The notes under the pieces: generated by a model | Told to the model about the DNA's origin: nothing | Seen by the model: only the letters and a program-made list of their open reading frames with translations | Databases searched by the model: none | Made by a program: the position numbers and the translations under genes | Assembly: GCA_017524035.1 (NCBI GenBank) | Contig: JAFWUY010000038.1 | Coordinates: 1 to 32,171 of the forward strand | Direction of reading: 5' to 3' | Source: Lachnospiraceae bacterium | GTDB taxonomy: Bacteria > Bacillota > Clostridia > Lachnospirales > Lachnospiraceae | DNA: 32,171 bases | In this document: in pieces, positions 15,336-22,540 of the stretch | How the letters are laid out: each line of letters opens with the position of its first letter | Position numbering within the stretch: position 1 is the stretch's first letter

Positions 15336-16664
15336 TGGTTTTCTTCGGAGAACACAATAGAAAAATCCATCCTGTTCCGCTTCATCGGGAAGAAGCTGAA
15401 CCGGTGTATCCACTGTTTCATAATCGTAGTTATCAGTTATGTATAACACTTGTTCTTCATTCTCGGCTTTTCTGATAGTGCAGGTCGAATAAAGAAGAAT
15501 TCCGCCCTTCTTGACATAGGGCACGCAAGCATCGATGATCTTTCTCTGGAGTACTGTCAGGGATTCCAATCCCTCTTTTGAGAGATTATATTTTATGTCA
15601 CGCTTTTTTCCGATGACTCCGAGTCCGCTGCAGGGTACATCCAGGATCACAACATCATAGACTCCGTCCGACTCCGGATGATGAACCGAAGCGTCCCTTA
15701 CCAGCACCTCCACATTATCGCATTTCAGTCTTTCGATGTTTTCACCGATAATGCCGGTTTTGGTTTCCGAAACATCACATGAGGTTACATGTCCGGATGA
15801 TTTTGCAAGTTCTGATGCAAGGATTGTTTTTCCGCCGGGCGCGGCACAGCAATCGAGCACCTTATCGCCCTCTTTTATGCCTGCAGCAAGGATCGCTTTA
15901 ACGGAACTTACATCCTGTACATTAAAAAGCCCGTCATCGTATCCGGGAAGACTTCTTATATCCCCCGTATGATAAGCCTGATATACAAAAGGAACCTGAG
16001 GATCCTGTTTTAAAGTAACGCCCGTTTCTTTAATGGCATTTGCAGCAGCTTCTCTTTCCTCATCGGTGAGCCCCGATCTGAATCTAAGGGATACACCTCT
16101 GATACCGCTCATCGCCTCAAGAATTTTTTCCGCCCTTTTACCGTACTCCCCGGTAAATATATTAACTATGTCACCGGGAAGGGAATATTTGATCCCGAGG
16201 TATGTCTCATGGGAATACTGCCCGGACTCCGGAAGGAATATTTCATATCGTTTGTTATCTTTATTTTCCGAAGCTTCCACATCCCTGAGGATCCCTCTCA
16301 GAACTCCGTTCACAAATCCGCCGAGTCCTTTGAAGCCACGCTTACCTGCCAGATTTACCGATTCCTTTACGACCGCATACCCCGGAGCATCGGTAAATAG
16401 GATCTGGTATACTCCCATCCTCAGTATATTCCTGATAACAGGTTTCATCTTCGGAGTCTTTACGGAAGATTTTCTGTCCAAAATAAAATCCAGCGTTATA
16501 CGGCGCTCGATTGTTCCTTCGAAAAGGAGCTTGATGAACGCCTTATCACGCCGGTCAAGATAATCATATTTATTCAGAACGCTAGTTATTAAATTGCCGT
16601 ATCCGCCGTTTGACCCTTCCGCTTCCATCAGGGCATCCAGGGCAATTGATCTGACATTTTCCAT
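15333..16664 (-). CDS. rsmB: 16S rRNA cytosine-C5 methyltransferase RsmB
   Basis: RsmB methylates C967 of 16S rRNA using SAM. The 443-residue product has an N-terminal NusB-like RNA-binding domain at about 1-140 (LDALMEAEGSNGGYGNLITS, RDKAFIKLLFEGTIERRI) and a C-terminal Rossmann methyltransferase domain with FNVQDVSS, CCAAPGGKT (SAM binding), DVPCSGLGV and YSTCTIRKAENE; the two cysteines of PCSG and STC are the usual catalytic pair. The length is typical. ATG 16662-16664 lies 6 bases after fmt, which is the usual order. The stop codon falls inside a dispersed repeat. Confidence 0.95.
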   Translation of the reverse strand: MENVRSIALDALMEAEGSNGGYGNLITSVLNKYDYLDRRDKAFIKLLFEGTIERRITLDFILDRKSSVKTPKMKPVIRNILRMGVYQILFTDAPGYAVVKESVNLAGKRGFKGLGGFVNGVLRGILRDVEASENKDNKRYEIFLPESGQYSHETYLGIKYSLPGDIVNIFTGEYGKRAEKILEAMSGIRGVSLRFRSGLTDEEREAAANAIKETGVTLKQDPQVPFVYQAYHTGDIRSLPGYDDGLFNVQDVSSVKAILAAGIKEGDKVLDCCAAPGGKTILASELAKSSGHVTSCDVSETKTGIIGENIERLKCDNVEVLVRDASVHHPESDGVYDVVILDVPCSGLGVIGKKRDIKYNLSKEGLESLTVLQRKIIDACVPYVKKGGILLYSTCTIRKAENEEQVLYITDNYDYETVDTPVQLLPDEAEQDGFFYCVLRRKP

Positions 16665-16670
16665 CTTTAT

Positions 16671-17594
16671 TTATCCGAGGACGGTTCCGCAGCTCAGCTT
16701 ATTGCCGAGAAGAAATGCGGAAGTGTCCATTCTCTTTTTTCCTTCTGCCTGAAGTGATGTTACACGAAGAGACCCTTCCGAACATGCAACGGTGAATGAA
16801 TTCCTGTCAACATCTATGATCTCACCCGGCATTCCGGTTTTATCGGAAAGTGAAGCCTCCCATATCTTCAGAGTCTTTCCTTCAAGACGGGTGAAGGCTC
16901 CGGGCCAGGGATTGAATGCACGGATCTGCGCATCGATCTGTCCTGCGGACTTTCGAAAGTCGATAAGACCGTCCTCTTTTTTGATAAGAGGAGCATAACA
17001 GCTTAATGCATCGTCTTGGGTAACAGGAGTTATTTTACCTTTCTCTATCAGGGGAAGTGCTTCGAGAAGTGCCTTTCCTCCGAGCTCCATAAGTCTGTCA
17101 TGAAGTGTTTCAAAAGTCTCGTCGGAAGCAAGTTCATACTTCTTCTGATAAAGGATATCTCCGGTATCGAGACCTTCATTCATCTGCATTATAGTGATGC
17201 CGGTCTCCTTTTCGCCGTCAAGTATCACCCTCTGTATGGGGGATGCACCACGGTATTTCGGAAGAAGGGATGCATGTACATTGATACAACCGTATTTGGG
17301 CTGCCCGAGGATCTCCTTTGAAAGGATCTGTCCGAAAGCGGCAACCACATAAATATCTGCGGGATACTCCAAAAGCCTGGCCGTTTCTTCGGGTCTTTTG
17401 ATCCTCTCGGGCTGCAGTACGGGAATGCCCGCAGCAACAGCGACCTCCTTTACAGGGGAAAAGACGGGTGCTCCGCTCCTTCCCTTTGGTCTGTCCGGCT
17501 GTGTAATAACAGCTGATATTTCATATCCCGCATCTATAAGACTTTTAAGACTTCCGGCTGCAAAATCCGGAGTTCCCATAAATAGGATCTTCAC
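16671..17594 (-). CDS. fmt: Methionyl-tRNA formyltransferase
   Basis: Fmt adds a formyl group to initiator Met-tRNA. The 307-residue product shows MKILFMGTPDFA at the N-terminus, the catalytic and folate-binding block NVHASLLPKYRGASPIQ (Asn105, His107) and GLDTGD with catalytic Asp143, followed by the C-terminal OB-like domain (LKIWEASLSDKTGMPGEIID). The length matches the family (about 310). It starts 6 bases after def with an AGGTGAAG site, and ends 6 bases before rsmB; def-fmt-rsmB is the common order. Confidence 0.96.
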   Translation of the reverse strand: MKILFMGTPDFAAGSLKSLIDAGYEISAVITQPDRPKGRSGAPVFSPVKEVAVAAGIPVLQPERIKRPEETARLLEYPADIYVVAAFGQILSKEILGQPKYGCINVHASLLPKYRGASPIQRVILDGEKETGITIMQMNEGLDTGDILYQKKYELASDETFETLHDRLMELGGKALLEALPLIEKGKITPVTQDDALSCYAPLIKKEDGLIDFRKSAGQIDAQIRAFNPWPGAFTRLEGKTLKIWEASLSDKTGMPGEIIDVDRNSFTVACSEGSLRVTSLQAEGKKRMDTSAFLLGNKLSCGTVLG

Positions 17595-17600
17595 CTTCTG

Positions 17601-18107
17601 TTACTCCTCTTCAGGGTTTTCCTCTTCATCATCGTCATCGGAAACGGATTCCGTATCCATCAGCTCACCCTCGAGCTTTTCAGTGTACAGATGGCCGTCG
17701 AGATGCTCAAGTTCGTGGCAGATGGCTCTTGCAAGAAGTCCTTCACCTTCTATCTCGATGGGATTCATATCCCTGTCAAGTGCAACCGCCTTGACATGAT
17801 TCGGTCTTGTAACAATACCGGTCTTACCGGGTAGGCTTAAGCACCCCTCGTAACCGGTCTGCTCACCGTCCTGCTCAGTGATCCTGGGATTAATGAGTAC
17901 AAGCGGATCTTCTCCCGTAGTATCAATGACCACGATACGCTTTAAAACACCGACCTGGGGAGCCGCAAGGCCGACACCGTTCGCATCATACATGGTCTCG
18001 AACATGTCGTCTATGAGCTGTTTATTGCGATCCGTCATCTCCTTAACCTCGATGCAGACCTTATTGAGGACGGGATCGCCGAATTCTCTTATATTTCTGA
18101 GTGCCAT
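17601..18107 (-). CDS. def: Peptide deformylase
   Basis: Def removes the formyl group from new proteins. The 168-residue product carries the three motifs: GVGLAAPQVG (44-53), EGCLSLPG (metal-binding Cys89) and HELEHLDG (metal ligands His131 and His135, catalytic Glu132). A short acidic tail (DTESVSDDDDEEENPEEE) follows the catalytic core and has no known role. It starts 15 bases after priA with an AGAGGT site and is followed directly by fmt. Confidence 0.97.
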   Translation of the reverse strand: MALRNIREFGDPVLNKVCIEVKEMTDRNKQLIDDMFETMYDANGVGLAAPQVGVLKRIVVIDTTGEDPLVLINPRITEQDGEQTGYEGCLSLPGKTGIVTRPNHVKAVALDRDMNPIEIEGEGLLARAICHELEHLDGHLYTEKLEGELMDTESVSDDDDEEENPEEE

Positions 18108-18122
18108 TTTCTTTACCTCTTA

Positions 18123-20351
18123 TTAAATCAGATTCATGGGATCGAGATCGAACTGGACGAACATCTGTCCCATGTCTTTTTCTTTGAAAAAATCCTCGGA
18201 TACGTTTCTTACAAAGGAAAGCCTTTGAAGATCGGCATTCTTCACATATAAAACATATCTGTAATAGTCTTTGACCTTCATTATATTGGCAGGTGCGGGA
18301 CCAAGTATCCTGACCGGACCTTTTGACTTTATCACATCTGACAGCTGCTCAGCAAGAAGTGCCGTCTTCTTTTGATCCGGACCGAACAGCTGTATGCAGA
18401 GCATATGCGTTGCAGGAGGATAACCTGCCGCTTCACGGTATGCGAGCTCTTCCGTATAAAAAGCTTCATAATCCTGTGCCGCGGCGCATTTTACGGCATA
18501 ATGCCCGGGCTGGTAGGTCTGGATGACGCTGATGCCCGGCTTATCGCCCCTTCCCGCCCTTCCGCAGGCCTGCGCGAGCAGCTGGAAGGTTCTCTCGGAA
18601 GCCCTGTAATCAGGCACACCGAGTGAAAGATCGGCAGCAAGGATTCCCACCACGGTTACATTAGGAAAATCATGACCCTTTACGATCATCTGCGTTCCTA
18701 TGAGTATCTGAGCCTCTCCGTTTGCAAAGGAAGAAAGGATCTTGTCGTACGATCCCTTGGTACCCGTTGTATCCTTATCCATACGAAGTACCTTTACTCC
18801 CGGATACATCTTGACTATCCTGTCTTCAACCTGCTCAGTACCCGCTTTTATCGCAGCCAGATACGGTGAGCCGCATGAAGGACAATTTGCGGGTTTTTCC
18901 GTGATCTCACCGCAGTAATGGCAGACAAGCTTAGAACCCGTATGAAGCGACATGGGAACCTCACAATGCGGGCACATGATGACTTTTCCGCATTCCCTGC
19001 AGGATACCTGTCCGGAAAAGCCCCTTCTGTTCAGAAAGAGCATTATCTGCTCTCCCTTTTCGAGCGCTTCGTCCATATGTGCCTTAAGCGATCTCGAGAA
19101 CATCGACCTGTTTCCGCCCGAAAGCTCTTTCCTCAGATCGATTATCTCGGTTTTGGGAAGTCCTATCCCCGTCGCCCTCTCATTCATCTTGAAAAGGGTG
19201 ATATTTCCGGCTTTTGCTGCAGAATAGCTTTCCAATGAAGGGGTTGCGGAGCCCATTACAAAGGTCGCACCCGATATCTCACAGAGCTTTTTTGCAACTT
19301 CTCTTGCATGATACTTCGGAGTACTCTCGGATTTATAGCTTGCCTCATGCTCTTCATCCATTATTATGAGGCCGATGTTGGGGAACGGCGTAAACAGAGC
19401 AGATCTGGGGCCGATGATGATATCTATATCCCTGTTTCTTGCTCTTTCACACTGATCGAATCTTTCACCGGCGGACATTGTGGAATTCAGGACACTTACT
19501 CTGTCACCGAATTTCGCATAAAATCTTGCAAGCGTCTGATATGTAAGTGCGATCTCCGGTATCAGGAAGATGACCTGCTTGCCAAGAAGAACACATTTTT
19601 CTGCGAGTCTTATATATACTTCGGTTTTTCCGCTTCCCGTAACACCATGGATAAGAAAACTTCCTGAACCGCCCTCTTCTATGTCCATGTTTATGGCATC
19701 AACGATCACAGTCTGCTCGCCGTTTAGAGAAACGGTCTTCTTTTCTATCTCGGATACGGAAGGCTTCCTGTATTCGGAGGAAGTTTCGTAATATGCCGCT
19801 CCGTTCTTGATCAGGTTACCAACCGTAGCGCCGCTGACTCTAAGTTTTCCCGATATCCACGAAGAAGGGATCCTGTCATTTTCCATAAGAGCCCGCAGAA
19901 GGTTTTCCTTGGCTCTTTGGTTCTTTCTGCCGGCCTCGGCCGCAAGCGCAAGAAGCTCATCCTTTTCCATCTTGCGGACCAAGGTCTTGATCTCCACGGG
20001 TTTTGCCTTGGCTTTGGCGGGAATAACGGCCTTCAGGGCCTGGGAAAGAGTTCCGCCGTACGTATTCCTTATGAACGCGGCGATCTCAAAACTTCTGTCC
20101 TCCGCCCCCATGCTGCCCTCTACAAGTCCGAGGATATCCTTTACCTTGACCGGATCATAGTCCGTATCATCCTTTATGGCGATCACATATCCCTTCTTTT
20201 CGGTATTTCCGGCACCAAACGGGATCCTGACCCTGCTTCCCACGCAAATAATACCGGATAACCTTTCCGGTATCCGGTAACTGAACGGTTTATCAAGTTT
20301 CTCAATGCTGACATCTATACAGACATCGGCATACTTAACGCCTGTTTCCAA
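18123..20351 (-). CDS. priA: Primosomal protein N' (replication restart helicase PriA)
   Basis: PriA is a 3'-5' helicase that reloads the replisome at stalled forks. Seen: N-terminal DNA-binding domain (KYADVCIDVSIEKLDKPFSY), Walker A GVTGSGKTEVY, Walker B DEEHEASYKS, motif GSATPSLES, four zinc-binding CxxC pairs (CRECGK, CPHC, CHYCG, CPSCGS), and C-terminal motifs ILIGTQMIVKGHDFPNV and ACGRAGRG. The start is proposed as TTG 20349-20351: a TTGAGA-17-TATAAT promoter ends 2 bases before the in-frame ATG at 20367-20369, so that ATG would fall upstream of the expected transcript start, while GGAG lies 8 bases before the TTG and relatives begin near KYAD. If a longer transcript is used, the ATG at 20369 gives 748 residues. 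First gene of the translation/kinase operon. Confidence 0.93.
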   Translation of the reverse strand: METGVKYADVCIDVSIEKLDKPFSYRIPERLSGIICVGSRVRIPFGAGNTEKKGYVIAIKDDTDYDPVKVKDILGLVEGSMGAEDRSFEIAAFIRNTYGGTLSQALKAVIPAKAKAKPVEIKTLVRKMEKDELLALAAEAGRKNQRAKENLLRALMENDRIPSSWISGKLRVSGATVGNLIKNGAAYYETSSEYRKPSVSEIEKKTVSLNGEQTVIVDAINMDIEEGGSGSFLIHGVTGSGKTEVYIRLAEKCVLLGKQVIFLIPEIALTYQTLARFYAKFGDRVSVLNSTMSAGERFDQCERARNRDIDIIIGPRSALFTPFPNIGLIIMDEEHEASYKSESTPKYHAREVAKKLCEISGATFVMGSATPSLESYSAAKAGNITLFKMNERATGIGLPKTEIIDLRKELSGGNRSMFSRSLKAHMDEALEKGEQIMLFLNRRGFSGQVSCRECGKVIMCPHCEVPMSLHTGSKLVCHYCGEITEKPANCPSCGSPYLAAIKAGTEQVEDRIVKMYPGVKVLRMDKDTTGTKGSYDKILSSFANGEAQILIGTQMIVKGHDFPNVTVVGILAADLSLGVPDYRASERTFQLLAQACGRAGRGDKPGISVIQTYQPGHYAVKCAAAQDYEAFYTEELAYREAAGYPPATHMLCIQLFGPDQKKTALLAEQLSDVIKSKGPVRILGPAPANIMKVKDYYRYVLYVKNADLQRLSFVRNVSEDFFKEKDMGQMFVQFDLDPMNLI

Positions 20352-20371
20352 CTTAATATCTCCGAGCATTT

Positions 20372-20400
20372 ATTATACCCTATCAGGCACTTTCTCTCAA
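20372..20400 (-). promoter_or_regulatory. Sigma-A promoter of the priA operon
   Basis: On the minus strand TTGAGA (20395-20400) and TATAAT (20372-20377) are separated by 17 bases, a near-perfect vegetative promoter. Transcription would begin near 20365, inside the nominal priA ATG region. The GGGACGG repeat copy 5 ends just upstream of the -35 box. Confidence 0.72.
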
Positions 20401-20403
20401 CGA

Positions 20404-20458
20404 CTGAAACAGGGGGACGGTGAACAGAGGGACGTTTCCTCCGTTCACCGTGTTTCAG
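20404..20458. repeat. GGGACGG palindromic repeat (copy 5), nested hairpin
   Basis: This is the best-formed copy: outer arms CTGAAACA and TGTTTCAG, a one-sided GGGGGA bulge, inner perfect arms CGGTGAAC and GTTCACCG, and a small inner GAGG/CCTC stem. It lies between the candidate small RNA and the priA promoter and does not encode a protein. Confidence 0.8.
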
Positions 20459-20466
20459 GTACAACG

Positions 20467-20498
20467 AAAAAGAGCACCGGGGTGACCGATGCTCTTTT
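20467..20498 (-). terminator. Rho-independent terminator (13-bp stem, U-run)
   Basis: On the minus strand AAAAGAGCATCGG pairs with CCGGTGCTCTTTT (one G-U) around a 5-base loop and is followed by a T-run. It ends transcription coming from recJ or from the candidate small RNA before the priA promoter. Confidence 0.82.
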
Positions 20499-20541
20499 CC
20501 GTTTCTTATGAGGGGGGAGAATAACTAACTTTATTAGTTAT
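20467..20541 (-). ncRNA. Candidate ~75-nt small RNA with C-rich single-stranded segment
   Basis: Read on the minus strand: a perfect 8-bp 5' hairpin (ATAACTAA/TTAGTTAT, 20521-20541), then an unpaired pyrimidine stretch TCTCCCCCCTCAT (20508-20520), a short linker, then a strong terminator (20467-20498). A TTGACA box lies upstream at 20569-20574. There is no open reading frame. This hairpin / C-rich seed / terminator layout is that of Firmicute small RNAs whose UCCC-type seeds pair with Shine-Dalgarno sites. It could instead be only the recJ 3' UTR. No known RNA family was recognised. Confidence 0.4.
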
Positions 20542-20546
20542 CTTGA

Positions 20547-20574
20547 TACATATGTTAAAGCAAAATTGTGTCAA
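20547..20574 (-). promoter_or_regulatory. Possible promoter for the candidate small RNA
   Basis: The minus strand carries TTGACA at 20569-20574 (a second TTGACA lies at 20580-20585), then 16 bases and a weak -10 TATGTA (20547-20552). The expected start, near 20540, coincides with the first base of the 5' hairpin. The -10 matches the consensus at only half its positions, so support is modest. Confidence 0.35.
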
Positions 20575-20642
20575 AAATATGTCAAAACAACTAAAAAAAA
20601 ATAAAATTAATTAAGAAACTATAAACAAATTTTCAGTTTCCT

Positions 20643-20664
20643 AAAAAACTGCGTATTTATCGCA
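20643..20664 (-). terminator. Weak hairpin plus T6 right after recJ stop
   Basis: On the minus strand TGCG-ATAAATA-CGCA is followed by G and six T. The stem is only 4 bp, so termination of recJ transcripts here would be partial at best; the stronger terminator is at 20467-20498. The interval between is AT-rich with no gene. Confidence 0.35.
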
Positions 20665-20665
20665 T

Positions 20666-22426
20666 TTATCGGTAATTTTTCATCTTAAAATCAACACTTT
20701 CGTTTCCGCGAAATTCATTTAAACCGGACTCAAAACATATATCCAGATCGATTTGTGTCTTTCCCGCACACAATTCCAAAGCGGTTTTCGGACCGAATTT
20801 TTCATCTATATAGCCTTCAAAAACATCCATATCGCCGAAATAGATCAGCCTGAATCTCTTTCCTCCGGATACTGCGGTAAGATTTCCGTATTTTCCTTCC
20901 TTTCCCATTCTTGAGATCCCGGTTATCCTGACACCGAGGCTTGCAAATAAAGGCCCGGGATTGCCGACTCCGAGCGGTTCAAGCTTTGCCATATCCTTTA
21001 CAAGCCGAACGGAAGGATATTCAAGCGGTATGCATGCATCGTATCTTACTTCCCTGACAAGATCATCATCCGTCAGACCCGATGATTCTTTCAGCCTATG
21101 CGTCAGCTCATCAAGGTTCTTTTCTTCAAGCGAAAACCCCGCAGCCATTGCATGTCCGCCGAATTTCGTAAAAAGCTCTTTCACCTCGGAAAGCTTTTCG
21201 AACATATTGTAAGCCGGGATTGATCTACCCGACCCTTTGAGTCCGTCCTCCCCCTTTGTGATCACAAGTGTCGGACGGTTATAATTTTCCTTGATCTTAC
21301 CGGCAACAAGACCCGCAATGCTTTCATGAACATCGGGAAGATACACGACCAGTATCCTGTCCTCAAGCATATTCCCGTCTTCTATCAGCTTAACGGCCCT
21401 TTCCAGCCCCGTAACGGTCATATTCTTCCTGTGATCGTTAAGATCCTTGATATGTGCGGCTTCCCTCAGGCATTCGTCATAATCATCCGACAAAAGAAGA
21501 CTTACCGAATTGCCTGCCTGTTCGAGACGTCCGGTGGAATTGATCGAAGGTCCTATGACAAAAGAAAGAGAATATGTGCTTATGCGTGATGCTTCAAGCG
21601 AATTGGCGCTCATCAGCGCCCTCAGACCGGGATTTCGGGTATTCTTTATGCGTTTGATGCCTTCACGGACAAGATATCTGTTCTCACCGGTAAGCTCCAT
21701 GACATCGCATACGGTTCCCAGTGCTGCAAACTGTACGGATTCTTCCAATGCGTCATCAAGCTCATCTCCGCCCATCCGGCGTAAAAGAGCCGACATGAAC
21801 TTATATGCGACCATAGCACCGCATATACCTTTATAAGGATAAACACTTCCGTTTCTGTGAGGATCGACCACGGCTTCGCACTCAGGCAGGATCTCATTTT
21901 TCTCATCGCCTTCCCCGAAATAGGGAACCTGATGATGATCGGTGACTATAACCTTCATCCCGAGTTCATACGCCAGTCTGACCTGGGATGCCGCGGCAAT
22001 CCCGTTATCGCAGGTTATGATGAGTTTTATCCCTTCATCGGATGCTTTCCTCACAAGATCGTCGTTGATTCCGTAGCCGTCACGGAGACGGTCGGGAATC
22101 GAATAGGATACATCTCCGCCCGCAGCTCTGATACATTTTACCAGGATGACGGTCGAAGTCACACCATCGACATCATAGTCTCCGATAATGCGGATCTTTT
22201 CTCCTGTCTTTACGGCATCGATAAGTGCGTCAACGGCCTTTTCCATATCGGGTAATAGGAAAGGATCATGAAGAAGCCCAAGGTCACCGTTAAGGTAGTC
22301 CTCAGCTTCTTCAACGCTGTCTATTCCGCGGTTTCTGATTATGCGGGCGCACAGGGGATCGATACCGAGCTGTCTGCCCCACTCTCTGAAATCTCCGCTT
22401 TTTTTTATCTCAATCCACTTTTCCAT
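20666..22426 (-). CDS. recJ: Single-stranded-DNA-specific exonuclease RecJ
   Basis: RecJ is a 5'-3' ssDNA exonuclease of the DHH phosphoesterase family acting in recombination and mismatch or base-excision repair. The 586-residue product shows the metal-binding motifs DYDVDGVTS (83-91), CDNGI with Asp140, DHHQVP (163-168), DPHR, and the DHHA1 block KFGGHAMAAGFSL, then the C-terminal OB-fold region (YDACIPLEYP, LGVGNPGPLFAS). The length is typical. The ATG at 22424-22426 has no good ribosome site, suggesting low expression. It is separated from secDF by a strong terminator. Confidence 0.95.
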   Translation of the reverse strand: MEKWIEIKKSGDFREWGRQLGIDPLCARIIRNRGIDSVEEAEDYLNGDLGLLHDPFLLPDMEKAVDALIDAVKTGEKIRIIGDYDVDGVTSTVILVKCIRAAGGDVSYSIPDRLRDGYGINDDLVRKASDEGIKLIITCDNGIAAASQVRLAYELGMKVIVTDHHQVPYFGEGDEKNEILPECEAVVDPHRNGSVYPYKGICGAMVAYKFMSALLRRMGGDELDDALEESVQFAALGTVCDVMELTGENRYLVREGIKRIKNTRNPGLRALMSANSLEASRISTYSLSFVIGPSINSTGRLEQAGNSVSLLLSDDYDECLREAAHIKDLNDHRKNMTVTGLERAVKLIEDGNMLEDRILVVYLPDVHESIAGLVAGKIKENYNRPTLVITKGEDGLKGSGRSIPAYNMFEKLSEVKELFTKFGGHAMAAGFSLEEKNLDELTHRLKESSGLTDDDLVREVRYDACIPLEYPSVRLVKDMAKLEPLGVGNPGPLFASLGVRITGISRMGKEGKYGNLTAVSGGKRFRLIYFGDMDVFEGYIDEKFGPKTALELCAGKTQIDLDICFESGLNEFRGNESVDFKMKNYR

Positions 22427-22489
22427 TTTTAAAGACTGCTTTCATTTTTTCTGCGGCAGGACCCGCAGATCTGAAAAAACTGTTGATTT

Positions 22490-22522
22490 AAAAAATTACG
22501 GGGACGAATTTCGCCCCCGTAA
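22490..22522 (-). terminator. Rho-independent terminator after secDF
   Basis: On the minus strand TTACGGGG and CCCCGTAA arms (22496-22503, 22515-22522), with an inner CGA/TCG pair, are followed by ATTTTTT. It lies 19 bases after the secDF stop codon and before recJ. Confidence 0.88.
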
Positions 22523-22540
22523 GAAGTATTACTGTCTTTA

